NCBI GenBank assembly: GCA_024234675.1 | Contig: JACKNU010000014.1 | Span: forward strand, 1 to 44,260 | DNA length: 44,260 bases | Direction of reading: 5' to 3' | From: Pseudomonadales bacterium | Lineage (GTDB): Bacteria; Pseudomonadota; Gammaproteobacteria; Pseudomonadales; Halieaceae | Shown: piece by piece, positions 1-8,505 of the stretch | How positions within the stretch are numbered: position 1 is the stretch's first letter | Layout: each line of letters starts with the position of its first letter | Position numbers and translations under genes: made by a program | Notes under the pieces: model-generated | The model's database searches: none | What the model saw: the letters and a program-made list of their open reading frames with translations, nothing else | Told to the model about the DNA's origin: nothing

Positions 1-1
1 C

Positions 2-1078
2 CAGCTGGATTTCCTGCGGGAGTGGCAGCACAAGGTCTGGTCAGCGGGCTACCTCGGCATGGCCTGGCCGAAGGAATACGGGGGCGGCGGTATGGAGCGC
101 GCTTTCCAGGCCATCGCCGACCAGGAGATGCGCCGCCACGCGGTGCCCATCTGCTTCAACGTCATCGGCCTGGGCTGGGCCGGGCCACTGATCATCGACA
201 TCGGCACGGAGGAGGAGAAAGCCCGCTACCTCAAGGGCATACTCAGCGCGGAGGATATCTGGTGCCAGGGCTTTTCGGAGCCCGACCACGGCTCCGACCT
301 GGGCAACGCCCAGACCCGGGCGGTGCGCGATGGTGACGAGTACGTTATCAACGGCCAGAAAATCTGGACCACCATGGGCAATTTCGCCAGGTACATGATC
401 CTGCTGGCCAGGACCAACCCGGACGCCGCGCGCAAGTACGACGGCCTGTCCTACTTCCTGGCGCCCATGAATGTACCGGGAATCGAGACCCGGCCGATCC
501 GCAAGATCACCGGCGAGTACGGCTTTACCGAGACCTTCTTCACCGATGCGCGCATCCCCGCCGGCTGCCTGATGGGCGAGGAGGGACAGGGCTGGAAGAT
601 CGCCATGCAGACCCTGCAGTACGAGCGCGGTGCCGAGGCCGGAGCCGCCGGCGGCCTGATGATGGTGAGGGTCACCATCGATGACATGATCGAGGAACTG
701 CAGGATGTGAGCCGTGACGGCGAGCCGGTACTGCGGGACCCGGTTATGCGCGATAAGCTGGTGCAGATGATCATGGAAGAAAAGGCCGTGGCGCTGGGAG
801 ACCGGCGCGCGCATATCGGCGCCCTTACCTCGGATTATCCCGGCTCGCTGCAGCTGTCCCACAAGCTGCGCTCCACTGAAATGACCCGCCGCATGCGCCA
901 GTTTGCCATCAACCTGCAGGGCGCCGCGGGCGGCCTCTACGTGGGCGACGACGAGGCCCGCCAGGGCGGCTTCTGGCAGCGCGCCTACTTCAACAGTTTC
1001 TCGGCAACCATCGGTGGCGGCACCAGCCAGGTGCAGGCCAATATTGTCGCCGAACATATTCTCGGCCTGCCGAAGTAG
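2..1078 (+). CDS. Acyl-CoA dehydrogenase, 5'-truncated by window edge
   Basis: Flavoprotein that should alpha,beta-dehydrogenate an acyl-CoA thioester. The reading frame is open from base 2, and the residues before the first ATG (59) continue the family's N-terminal helix (FLREWQ..., GYLGMAWPKEYGG), so the true start lies outside the window. Visible landmarks are the FAD/substrate segment FSEPDHGSDLGNAQT followed by the INGQKIWTT strand, a YERG segment in the C-terminal helical domain where the catalytic Glu of related enzymes lies, and a GGGTSQVQANIVAEHILGLP end typical of the family. The stop is 10 bases before the start of a second, shorter acyl-CoA dehydrogenase, so the two are probably cotranscribed. 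Side-by-side pairs of this kind form heteromeric enzymes in steroid side-chain degradation (FadE28/FadE29 type). The substrate cannot be read from sequence. Confidence 0.93.
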   Translation, partial: QLDFLREWQHKVWSAGYLGMAWPKEYGGGGMERAFQAIADQEMRRHAVPICFNVIGLGWAGPLIIDIGTEEEKARYLKGILSAEDIWCQGFSEPDHGSDLGNAQTRAVRDGDEYVINGQKIWTTMGNFARYMILLARTNPDAARKYDGLSYFLAPMNVPGIETRPIRKITGEYGFTETFFTDARIPAGCLMGEEGQGWKIAMQTLQYERGAEAGAAGGLMMVRVTIDDMIEELQDVSRDGEPVLRDPVMRDKLVQMIMEEKAVALGDRRAHIGALTSDYPGSLQLSHKLRSTEMTRRMRQFAINLQGAAGGLYVGDDEARQGGFWQRAYFNSFSATIGGGTSQVQANIVAEHILGLPK

Positions 1079-1088
1079 GAGCACAGAC

Positions 1089-2213
1089 ATGTCGGTGATA
1101 GGAAATAATGCGCTGAGCTTCAGCGAAGAACAGGCCATGCTGCTGGACGTCGCCCGGGAGTTCTGCCGCGACAAGTCGCCCATGGCGGCGGTGCGCGCGC
1201 AACTGGAGACGGAGCGGGGTTTTGATCCGGCTATCTGGGACGAGATGGTCGCCCTGGGTTGGGCGGGTATCGCCCTGCCGGAAGCCTGCGGCGGCTCGGG
1301 TATGGGGGTGGCATCGGTGGTGCCGGTAGTGGAGGCCATGGGGCGGGCGATGCTGGGCACCCCGCTGATCAGCACCACCCTGGCGGCGCAACTACTGTTG
1401 CGCGCAGGTGGCGCCGGCAGCATGGAAGCTACCCTGGCCAGTATTGCCGGCGGCAGCATCGCCACGGTGGCGCTGCTGGAGAACGCCGACTGGGGCGATA
1501 CCCGTATTGGCTGCCAACTGGATGGCAGCGGGGTGCTGCAGGGCAACAAGAAATACGTGACTGACGCGGAGGCGGCGGACCTGTTCGTGGTGCCGGTCGA
1601 GCACGCCGGCGCGCCCGCGCTGGCAGTCGTGAAAGCGGAGCAACTGGCCGCCGGGGCGATAGCGCCCAATACCCTGATCGACCAGACCAAGCGCAGCGCC
1701 AGCGTGGATTTCAGCGGCGTACAGGTCGCGCAGGAGGGCCTGCTCACGGGAGCGGCGGTCAGCAGCGCCCTGCGCGACCTGTACCTGCTGGGCGCGTTGT
1801 TGACTGCGGCGGAGGCAACCGGCAGCGCCGCCAGCTGCCTGGCTACCATCGTGGAGTATCTCAAGACCCGCAAGCAGTTCGGCAAGCTGATAGGTTCATA
1901 CCAGGCACTGAAACACCCCGCGGTGGATATTCTGTGTGCCGTGGATTCGGGGCGCTCCTTTATCTACCACGCCGCCACCCTGGTGGGGGACGAAGCCCTG
2001 GACCGGGATGCTGAAATCGCCTGTCGCATGGCCAAGGCACACGCCACCGAGACATTGTTGTACGCCGGTGATCGGGCGGTGCAGTTCCACGGCGGCATGG
2101 GTTTTACCTACGAGTGCGACGCCCAGCTGTACATCCGCCGGGCCCAGTGGAGCCAACAGCAATATGGCGACGCCCAGCATCACCGCAAGCGCCTGGCGGA
2201 TTTATTGCTGTAG
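1089..2213 (+). CDS. Acyl-CoA dehydrogenase family protein, probable partner subunit
   Basis: 374 aa, an acyl-CoA dehydrogenase-like flavoprotein. The open frame extends upstream to 903, but family similarity begins at MSVIGNNALSFSEEQ. ATG 1089 is preceded by AGGAG overlapping the stop of the previous gene, so 1089 is chosen. The N-terminal all-helical domain (LSFSEEQAMLLDVAREF) is followed by a poorly conserved middle domain and a C-terminal domain with TRKQFGKLIGSYQALKHP and QFHGGMGFTYECDAQLYIRR. The middle domain lacks the clear SEPxxGSD segment seen in the upstream protein. That asymmetry is what one sees in two-subunit dehydrogenases, where each subunit supplies part of the active site. 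I infer a heteromer with the upstream protein. A stand-alone enzyme cannot be excluded. Confidence 0.9.
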   Translation: MSVIGNNALSFSEEQAMLLDVAREFCRDKSPMAAVRAQLETERGFDPAIWDEMVALGWAGIALPEACGGSGMGVASVVPVVEAMGRAMLGTPLISTTLAAQLLLRAGGAGSMEATLASIAGGSIATVALLENADWGDTRIGCQLDGSGVLQGNKKYVTDAEAADLFVVPVEHAGAPALAVVKAEQLAAGAIAPNTLIDQTKRSASVDFSGVQVAQEGLLTGAAVSSALRDLYLLGALLTAAEATGSAASCLATIVEYLKTRKQFGKLIGSYQALKHPAVDILCAVDSGRSFIYHAATLVGDEALDRDAEIACRMAKAHATETLLYAGDRAVQFHGGMGFTYECDAQLYIRRAQWSQQQYGDAQHHRKRLADLLL

Positions 2214-2359
2214 ACGCTGGCGCGCCACACTGGTGCTCGGCCGCCCGGACCCCGGTGCTCTGCACCCCGCCGGCGCCTTGCCGCGCCGGACCGGGCCGGG
2301 TACGCAACTGACTGGAAAAACTGTTTAATTGGGCTAGTCTGTTAATAAGAATAGCTGCG

Positions 2360-2376
2360 CCGCCGCGTTTCGGCGG
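2360..2376 (+). terminator. GC-rich hairpin between acyl-CoA dehydrogenase and hypothetical gene
   Basis: Perfect 6-bp stem CCGCCG/CGGCGG with a 5-nt loop, 18 bases before the next start codon. It is not followed by a T-run, so it may be a weak terminator for the upstream pair or a leader structure. The rest of 2214-2394 shows no other clear element. Confidence 0.25.
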
Positions 2377-2394
2377 TTAACTGGGCAGGCAGGT

Positions 2395-2853
2395 ATGAAC
2401 GGACTGGCAATCTCTGTAGCGATTATCGCGGTGGCCCTGTGTGCGTTGTTGCTCGCGTCGCGACGCAGGCCCCATTCCGTGGGGTTACACCCAAAACATG
2501 TTTCCAGACATGGGCTCGCCGGCCAGCATGGTACAGCGAAGGCGAAATTCCCCGGCGTCTCCGTGAATGCGGCGCCCAGGGCGTGCCTGGCCGCCCAGTT
2601 GGTTGATGGCGCGCGCTTTCACCCCGACGACGCACCCGCCCTGCCGCTGCCTGGCTGTACCGAGAAGCACTGCAAATGCACCTATGTCCACCATTCGGAC
2701 CGGCGCTCCGGGACCCTGGACCGGCGCAGCCTGAGGGGCGTCAAAAGGGACTACCTGCTGTTTTTTGGCCGTGAGGACCACCGCGAGGGACGTGGGCGCC
2801 GGGCCAGTGACTGGGAGGCCGCGTACAAAAACAACGAGTACCTGACCTACTGA
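2395..2853 (+). CDS. Hypothetical membrane-anchored protein with Cys-rich YxHHxDRR motif
   Basis: 152 aa. Residues 4-21 form one strongly hydrophobic segment (ISVAIIAVALCALLLA), followed by RRR, so the rest is probably cytoplasmic. The remainder is soluble. It has an N-terminal block ending in ACLAAQLVDGARF and LPLPGC, then CTEKHCKCTYVHHSDRRSG with three closely spaced cysteines, and a second DRRS. I have an impression of similar short proteins in marine gammaproteobacteria but know no function. The Cys/His cluster could bind metal (inference only). It sits alone between the dehydrogenase pair and an esterase, with start ATG behind a short AGG sequence. Codon use looks like its neighbours. 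Confidence 0.7.
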   Translation: MNGLAISVAIIAVALCALLLASRRRPHSVGLHPKHVSRHGLAGQHGTAKAKFPGVSVNAAPRACLAAQLVDGARFHPDDAPALPLPGCTEKHCKCTYVHHSDRRSGTLDRRSLRGVKRDYLLFFGREDHREGRGRRASDWEAAYKNNEYLTY

Positions 2854-2980
2854 CACGACCCGCCAGCCCGGGTTGCCCCCACTCACAGCACTCACAGCAC
2901 CGACAGCGTCCCTTTTCCCCACGCCGGACACACCCTATCATTGAGACGTTTGGCGACTGTGTATTTCAAGGACATCACCC

Positions 2981-4012
2981 ATGAGTAAAATGAACGAAGA
3001 TCCGCGGATAGATCCGCGGATCAAGGCTCTCTTTGGCAATATGCCCACGGTAAGCTTTGGCGACGTGGCATCGCGGCAGCAGGCCCTGGAGGAAGCCAAT
3101 TCCCCCGAGTCCCTGGCCCGCATGAAGCAGATGGAAGGCATGTTCGAGCTGATCGACAACGAGCAGGTCGCGCCCTCGGCGGGGCTGGCAATAAGCACCC
3201 ACGAGTTTATTTCCAGCCCTGACAACAACACCATCAAGCTGCAGTTCATCCGCCCGGCGTCCGATGAGACCCTGCCTTGCGTGTATTACATTCACGGCGG
3301 CGGCATGCAGACCATGAGCTGCTTTGTGGGCATGTACCGGGCCTGGGGCAAGATCATCGCGGCCCAGGGTGTGGCGGTCGCCATGGTGGATTTTCGCAAC
3401 TGCCTGACGCCGTCCTCGGCGCCCGAGGTGGCCCCATTCCCGGCGGGCCTGAACGACTGCGTTGCCGGCGTCAAGTGGCTGGCCGGCCAGGCTGGCGAAC
3501 TGAATATAGACCCCGGGCATATCGTGGTGGCCGGCGAGAGCGGCGGCGGCAACCTCACCCTGGCCACCGGCCTTAAACTCAAACGGGACGGCGACCTGGA
3601 CCTGATCCGCGGCCTGTACGCCCTGTGCCCCTATATCGCCGGTGCCTGGCCCCAGGAAATGTACCCGTCCTCCATAGAGAACAACGGCCTGTTGCTGGAC
3701 TTGCACAACAACCGCGGGGCCATGGCCTATGGGATCGAGGAGTTCGAGCGGGGTAATCCCCTGGCCTGGCCCGGTTTCGCCACGGTAGAGGAGTTGCGCG
3801 GCCTGGTGCCCACGGTGATCAGCGTCAATGAGTGCGACCCCCTGCGGGACGAGGGCATAGAGTTTTACCGCAAATTGCTACAGGCGGGGGTGCCGGCGCG
3901 GTGCCGGCAGGTGATGGGCACCACCCACGGGGTGGAGATCTTTGCCGTCGCATGCCCCGAAATCAGCCGCGAGACCGCGGCGCTGATTGCCCGGTTCTGC
4001 CGGGAGGCCTGA
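2981..4012 (+). CDS. Alpha/beta hydrolase, HSL (Aes) esterase family
   Basis: 343 aa, with the marks of the hormone-sensitive-lipase esterase family: the oxyanion-hole motif HGGG near residue 106, nucleophile elbow GESGGGN with Ser187, an acidic residue in NECDPLRDEG and a histidine in GTTHGVEIF. The family hydrolyses carboxyl esters of short to medium acyl chains in the cytoplasm. The start is supported by AAGGA 9 bases upstream. The N-terminus carries DPRIDPRI, encoded by a 12-base tandem repeat. It is convergent with the atu operon, 37 bases apart, so a joint role in terpene or ester catabolism is possible but not shown. Confidence 0.88.
   Translation: MSKMNEDPRIDPRIKALFGNMPTVSFGDVASRQQALEEANSPESLARMKQMEGMFELIDNEQVAPSAGLAISTHEFISSPDNNTIKLQFIRPASDETLPCVYYIHGGGMQTMSCFVGMYRAWGKIIAAQGVAVAMVDFRNCLTPSSAPEVAPFPAGLNDCVAGVKWLAGQAGELNIDPGHIVVAGESGGGNLTLATGLKLKRDGDLDLIRGLYALCPYIAGAWPQEMYPSSIENNGLLLDLHNNRGAMAYGIEEFERGNPLAWPGFATVEELRGLVPTVISVNECDPLRDEGIEFYRKLLQAGVPARCRQVMGTTHGVEIFAVACPEISRETAALIARFCREA
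2999..3022 (+). repeat. 12-base tandem duplication inside esterase gene
   Basis: Two adjacent copies of GATCCGCGGATM encode DPRI-DPRI. Each copy contains the palindrome ATCCGCGGAT. It is a small in-frame duplication within the N-terminus. Confidence 0.6.
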
Positions 4013-4029
4013 CAGGAACAGCGGTGGGG

Positions 4030-4043
4030 CCGGCGGCTGCCGG
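4030..4043. terminator. Weak hairpin between convergent esterase and atuF
   Basis: CCGGC/GCCGG 5-bp stem with a 4-nt loop, followed by TTCC, in the 37-base gap between two convergent stops. It is a candidate bidirectional terminator only by position. Confidence 0.2.
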
Positions 4044-4049
4044 TTCCAT

Positions 4050-6047
4050 TCAGCCGGCTTCGCTTACCTCGATTTCCATCAGCAGATCGTCCGCAGCCAC
4101 TTGCGCCCCGGACTCCGCCCTGACCTCCTGAACCGTACCCGCTGTGTCCGCCACGATTTCGTAGTGCATCTTCATGGCTTCCAACACCGCCAGGGTCTGT
4201 CCGGCCTCGACCACGTCTCCCGGGGCGACGCGCACCTCCAGCAACAGGCCGTGCATGGGCGCGGTAACCCTGCCGCTGCCGCCGCTGTGCTCCAGGGCGC
4301 CATCCAGTGGAATCAGGTCGTGAAACTCGGCCTCACGTCCGTCCACCGCCAGGTACAGCTTGCCCTGGCGGGGCGCGTGGAAGCGCGCCACATGCTGGCT
4401 GCCGTCGACCGCCACGCAGGCCCTGCTGCCCTCCAGTGACAACATTTCCACAAAGCGCGCTTCAGCGGCGCTGAATACCTGGTAGCGCCCACGCCCCAGC
4501 GACATGATCGCCAGGTCGTGCAACAGCTCGCCGTGCCGATACTGCTTGCGCGACAGCAGGGCGCCGGCGCTGGACCAGTCCCGCAACTCTGGAGCGACCA
4601 GCACGCTGTCGGCGTACAGTGCCTGGTGCTCCAGGCACAACTCGATAACCGCGGCCACCGCGCTGTCGCTGAAGCCGGGGGCCGGGCCGCTCATGTCGCC
4701 CCCGGCGAACTCCTCGGCGATAAAGGCGGTGGTGGCCTCGCCCCGGGCAAAGCAGTCCTTCTGCAGGCAGGCCACCAGGAAGTCGCGGTTGTGGCGCGGC
4801 CCGAACAGCACGGTTTCCTGCAGGGCCTCGATGAGGCGCAGCCGGGCGATGTCGCGGGTGGGGCCGCTGGCGATAATCTTGGCCACCATCGAGTCGTAAA
4901 ACGGCGAGAGCTCCTGGCCGCTGACGATGCCGTCGTCCACCCGGATGCCGGTTCCGGATGGCGGTGACCACAGGTCCACCGGGCCGGAGGTGGGCAGGAA
5001 ATCCTGGGCGGGGTCCTCGGTGTACAGGCGCACCTCGATGGCGTGGCCCTGCAGGCTGATGTCGTCCTGGCTGAGTCCCAGTGGCTCTCCCTGGGCAACC
5101 TGCAGTTGCAGCGCGACCAGGTCCAGGCCGGTGACGAGTTCGGTCACCGGGTGCTCCACCTGCAGGCGGGTGTTCATCTCCAGGAAATAGAACTGGCCGC
5201 CCTCGTCCAGCAGGAACTCCACCGTGCCGGCGCCGCGATAGTCGATGCTGGCGGCGGCGGCCACGGCGGCGGCGCCCATTTCGGCCCGCAGGCTGGCGGT
5301 CATCACCGGGCAGGGAGCCTCCTCCACGACCTTCTGGTGCCGGCGCTGCACCGAGCAGTCCCGTTCGCCCAGGTGAATGGTGTGGCCCTGGCTGTCGGCG
5401 AACACCTGCACCTCCACGTGGCGCGGCCGGATGATGGCCTTCTCCAGGATGAGTTCCCCGCTGCCGAAGGCCGATTCCGCCTCCGCCCGGGCCAGCCTGA
5501 TAGCGTTGGGCAGCTCCCGCAGGTCGTGCACCAGGCGCATGCCGCGACCGCCGCCGCCGGCGGCGGCCTTGACCATCAGCGGCACACCGATGGCGGCGCC
5601 CTCCCGCAGCAGCACTTCTTCGGCCTGGTCCTCGCCCTCGTAACCGGGCACGCAGGGGACCCCCGCCGCGATCATGCGACGCTTGGCCTCGGCCTTGTTG
5701 CCCATCAGGTCGATGGCCTCGGCGCCGGGGCCTATGAACACCAGGCCGGCGGCCTCGCAGGCGCGGGCGAAGTCGGCGTTCTCGCTGAGGAAACCGTAGC
5801 CGGGATGGATGGCCCCGGCGCCGCTGGCAGTGGCCGCCTGCAGGATTTTTTCCTGCGCCAGGTAGGATTCGTTGACCGGGCCGGGGCCGATGCACAGGGC
5901 TTCATCCGCCAGTTGTACGTGGGGAGCCCGGGTGTCAGCCTCGGAATAAACAGCCACGGTGCGATAGCCCTGGGCCCTGGCGCTGCGCATGACGCGGCAG
6001 GCGATTTCGCCGCGGTTGGCCACCAGTATGCTGGTAAATCTCGTCAT
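4050..6047 (-). CDS. atuF: Biotin-containing acyl-CoA carboxylase alpha subunit, geranyl-CoA carboxylase type
   Basis: 665 aa, the usual length of MCC/GCC alpha subunits. The biotin carboxylase domain fills about residues 1-450: FTSILVANRGEIACRVMRSA at the start, the glycine-rich ATP loop KAAAGGGGRGMR, and EMNTRLQVEHPVTE. A linker domain follows, then a biotinyl domain whose EAMKM motif puts the biotinylated lysine at about residue 626. It carboxylates biotin with bicarbonate and ATP, and passes the carboxyl group to the AtuC-type beta subunit encoded two genes upstream. The start lies 15 bases after the atuE stop. The assignment as AtuF rather than LiuD rests on the neighbouring atuA and atuC. 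The sequence alone would also fit a methylcrotonyl-CoA carboxylase. Confidence 0.88.
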   Translation of the reverse strand: MTRFTSILVANRGEIACRVMRSARAQGYRTVAVYSEADTRAPHVQLADEALCIGPGPVNESYLAQEKILQAATASGAGAIHPGYGFLSENADFARACEAAGLVFIGPGAEAIDLMGNKAEAKRRMIAAGVPCVPGYEGEDQAEEVLLREGAAIGVPLMVKAAAGGGGRGMRLVHDLRELPNAIRLARAEAESAFGSGELILEKAIIRPRHVEVQVFADSQGHTIHLGERDCSVQRRHQKVVEEAPCPVMTASLRAEMGAAAVAAAASIDYRGAGTVEFLLDEGGQFYFLEMNTRLQVEHPVTELVTGLDLVALQLQVAQGEPLGLSQDDISLQGHAIEVRLYTEDPAQDFLPTSGPVDLWSPPSGTGIRVDDGIVSGQELSPFYDSMVAKIIASGPTRDIARLRLIEALQETVLFGPRHNRDFLVACLQKDCFARGEATTAFIAEEFAGGDMSGPAPGFSDSAVAAVIELCLEHQALYADSVLVAPELRDWSSAGALLSRKQYRHGELLHDLAIMSLGRGRYQVFSAAEARFVEMLSLEGSRACVAVDGSQHVARFHAPRQGKLYLAVDGREAEFHDLIPLDGALEHSGGSGRVTAPMHGLLLEVRVAPGDVVEAGQTLAVLEAMKMHYEIVADTAGTVQEVRAESGAQVAADDLLMEIEVSEAG

Positions 6048-6062
6048 CTGACTCTCCGGGAG

Positions 6063-6872
6063 TTATTCAGTGGCCCAGTCGGGTTTACGTTTTGCCACGA
6101 AAGCGGCCACGCCCTCGCGTCCCTCCGCACTGAGCATGCAGCGGGCGAAGCCGGCCGCGGCGAAGTCCAGCGCCTCGGGACGCGGGCGGCGGGTGGTTTC
6201 GAACACGATGCTCTTGGTCACGGCGTTGGCACCCGGCGCGCACAGGGCGATCTGCGCCAGTACCTCGGCGCACTGGGCCTCCATGTCGGCCGCGTCCTCG
6301 GCCAGGAGGTGGCCGATGCCATAGCGCACCGCCTCCTCGCCCTGGAAGCGGGCGCCGGTGAGCATCAGCCGCCGGGCCTGGGTCAGGCCAACGCGCTCGG
6401 TGACAAAGGGCGCGATCTGCGCCGGCGGGATGCCCAGGCTGGTTTCGCTGAGGCGAAAACGCGCCTCCCGGGTAACGATGGTGATATCGCCCACGCAGGC
6501 CAGGCCCAGGCCGCCGCCTATGGCGGCACCCTCCACCAGGATGATCACTGCCTGGGGTTGCTCATTGAGCTTGATCATCAGGTCACCGAAGCTGCGGTTG
6601 CCCCTGGCCACCTCATCCTCGTCGGGTTCGCCGCCCTGCGGGCCGGACTTGAAGCCCTTGATATCCCCGCCGGCACAGAAAAACCCGCCCTTGCCCCGCA
6701 GCACCAGGCTGCGCAGGCTGCGGTCGTCGCGGATGGCGTCCAGTACAGCTCCCATTTCCGCGACCATGTCCGCGGTGAGGGCGTTCCTGGCCTCCGGCCG
6801 GTTGAGCCAGACCGTGAGTACGCTGCCCTGCCGGTCGAGAATCAGGGACTGGGTGTCGGGTAGGGTTGCCAT
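6063..6872 (-). CDS. atuE: Enoyl-CoA hydratase/isomerase family, probable isohexenylglutaconyl-CoA hydratase
   Basis: 269 aa crotonase-fold protein. Oxyanion-hole segments are visible: VLRGKGGFFCAGGDIKGF near residue 60 and EGAAIGGGLGLACVGDI near residue 110. LSETSLGIPPAQIAPFVTERVG follows, and the trimerisation region ends in EGVAAFVAKRKPDW. In the acyclic-terpene pathway AtuE hydrates isohexenylglutaconyl-CoA, the product of geranyl-CoA carboxylase. The gene lies between the two carboxylase subunit genes, 10 bases after atuC and 15 bases before atuF, exactly where a hydratase acting on the carboxylated product would be expected. The crotonase family is functionally broad, so the specific reaction is an inference from context. 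Confidence 0.82.
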   Translation of the reverse strand: MATLPDTQSLILDRQGSVLTVWLNRPEARNALTADMVAEMGAVLDAIRDDRSLRSLVLRGKGGFFCAGGDIKGFKSGPQGGEPDEDEVARGNRSFGDLMIKLNEQPQAVIILVEGAAIGGGLGLACVGDITIVTREARFRLSETSLGIPPAQIAPFVTERVGLTQARRLMLTGARFQGEEAVRYGIGHLLAEDAADMEAQCAEVLAQIALCAPGANAVTKSIVFETTRRPRPEALDFAAAGFARCMLSAEGREGVAAFVAKRKPDWATE

Positions 6873-6882
6873 GTCGTGCTCC

Positions 6883-8505
6883 TTACATTCGCGCGATGCC
6901 GAAACTGTTGGGTCGCACCACCCGGTGGCGGGTTTCCCATACGGTTTCCAGCAGGAAGCCCAGGGTCTTGCGGCTGTCCCGCGGGTCTATCATGCCGTCG
7001 TCCATCATGTGGCCGGAGGTGTAAAAAGCCCCCGACTGCTTGTCGAACAGGTCGGCGAGAAAGGCCTCCTGTTTGGCCAGTGCCTGCTCGTCGGGCTCCT
7101 GTCCCGCCGCGCTGGCCTTGCCGCGTGCCACCATTGACATGGTCCTGGCCGCCTGCTCGCCTCCCATCACGCCGGTGCGGGCGTTGGGCAGGGTGTAGAG
7201 AAAGTCGGGCTCGTAGCCGCGGCCACACATGCCGTAGTTGCCCGCGCCGAAGCTGGCGCCGGTCATCAGGGTGATGCGCGGCACCTCCAGGTTGCGCACC
7301 GCCTGTATCATCTTGGAGCCGTGCTTGATCATGCCGGCCTGTTCGGATTTGGTGCCGACGATGTAGCCGGTGGTATTCTGCAGGAACAGCATCGGGATAT
7401 TGGCCTGGTCGCACAGCTGCAGGAACTGGGTGGCCTTGTTGGCCCCGGCGGGGTCGATGGGGCCGTTGTTGCCGATGATGCCGCAGGGCAGGCCGAAGAT
7501 GTCCGCCTGCAGGCACACCGTGGCGGCGCCGAAGCGCGGCTTGAAGTCCATGAAGTCGGAACCGTCCACGACCCGCGCCACCAGTTCGCGCATGTCATAG
7601 GGCGTGCGGTAGTCACAGGGAATGACCCCGGCCAGTTCGTCCGGATCGTACAGCGGTTCGCGGTAGGCGCGGCGGTCGGGGCGGGCACAGTCCTTGTTCC
7701 ACTGCAGCCGGTGCAGCAGTTCGCGGCACATCTGCACCGCCTGGCCGTCGTTCTCGGCCAGGTACTCCGCCAGCCCGGAGATACTGGCGTGCATCTCGGC
7801 GCCGCCCAGTTCCTCCTCGGTGGCGATTTCCCCGGTGGCGGCCCTGAGCAGGGGCGGGCCGGCGAGAAAGGCGCGGCCGTTGCCCTTGACCGCGATCACG
7901 TAGTCGCTCAGCCCGGGCATGTAGGCGCCGCCGGCGGTGGAGGAACCGTGCAGGATGGAGATCACCGGTATGCCAGCCTTGCTGAGCCTGGCGAGGTTGC
8001 CGAACAGGGCGCCGCCCTCCGAAAAGCCCTCCACCGTGTAGTTGATCAGGTCGCCACCGGCGCTCTCCACCAGGTGCACGAAGGGCAGCTTCTGCTGCAG
8101 GGCGATTTCCTCCGCCCGCCGCAGGCGGTAGCCCCCGGCTGTAGTCAGGGAGCCCGCCTGTATGCCGCTGTCGTCCACCACCACCACGCAGCGCACCCCG
8201 CTGATAAAGCCGATACCGGCGATGATGGTGCTGCCCGGGATGGACTTTTCGGGATCGGGATTGTCCAGCAGGTAGCCGGCGATATTGCCGATGGCGAGCA
8301 GGGGCATGCCCGGGTCCAGCAGCCGGGCCAGCCGCTCCCTGGGGGTCAGCTGGCCGCGCGCCTCGAAGCGAGGGCGCCGCCGCTCGGAGATCATCGCCCC
8401 ACGGCTGTTGAGTTCCTGCAGGTGGACGATATGGGCCAGCATCTCCTCGCGGTTCTTGCGGAAACTCTCGGAGCCCGGGTTGATCTTCGAATTGAATACA
8501 GTCAT
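6883..8505 (-). CDS. atuC: Acyl-CoA carboxylase carboxyltransferase (beta) subunit, geranyl-CoA carboxylase type
   Basis: 540 aa carboxyltransferase. The frame is open upstream to 8748, but the first family residues are MTVFNSKINPGSESF. ATG 8503-8505 overlaps the atuA TGA (ATGA), implying translational coupling. Motifs seen are RGQLTPRERLARLLDPG, HGSSTAGGAYMPGLSDY, FLAGPPLLRAATGEI and EELGGAEMH in the N-domain, then IIGNNGPIDPAGANKATQF and TGASFGAGNYGMCGRGYEPDF in the C-domain. The segment YLLDNPDPEKSIPGSTIIAGIG resembles AtuC as I recall it and differs from methylcrotonyl-CoA carboxylase beta (LiuB). It should transfer carboxyl from the AtuF biotin to the gamma-methyl of geranyl-CoA-like substrates. 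Confidence 0.9.
   Translation of the reverse strand: MTVFNSKINPGSESFRKNREEMLAHIVHLQELNSRGAMISERRRPRFEARGQLTPRERLARLLDPGMPLLAIGNIAGYLLDNPDPEKSIPGSTIIAGIGFISGVRCVVVVDDSGIQAGSLTTAGGYRLRRAEEIALQQKLPFVHLVESAGGDLINYTVEGFSEGGALFGNLARLSKAGIPVISILHGSSTAGGAYMPGLSDYVIAVKGNGRAFLAGPPLLRAATGEIATEEELGGAEMHASISGLAEYLAENDGQAVQMCRELLHRLQWNKDCARPDRRAYREPLYDPDELAGVIPCDYRTPYDMRELVARVVDGSDFMDFKPRFGAATVCLQADIFGLPCGIIGNNGPIDPAGANKATQFLQLCDQANIPMLFLQNTTGYIVGTKSEQAGMIKHGSKMIQAVRNLEVPRITLMTGASFGAGNYGMCGRGYEPDFLYTLPNARTGVMGGEQAARTMSMVARGKASAAGQEPDEQALAKQEAFLADLFDKQSGAFYTSGHMMDDGMIDPRDSRKTLGFLLETVWETRHRVVRPNSFGIARM

Noticed and set aside
41..1885. Long minus-strand open frame opposite the two acyl-CoA dehydrogenases
   Set aside because: Shadow frame of GC-rich coding sequence. 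It spans two convincing genes and the junction between them, and its residues show no family motif.
5043..6863. 606-codon plus-strand frame opposite atuF and atuE
   Set aside because: Antisense shadow. The product is low-complexity Gly/His/Ala/Leu-rich and crosses the boundary of two well-supported genes.
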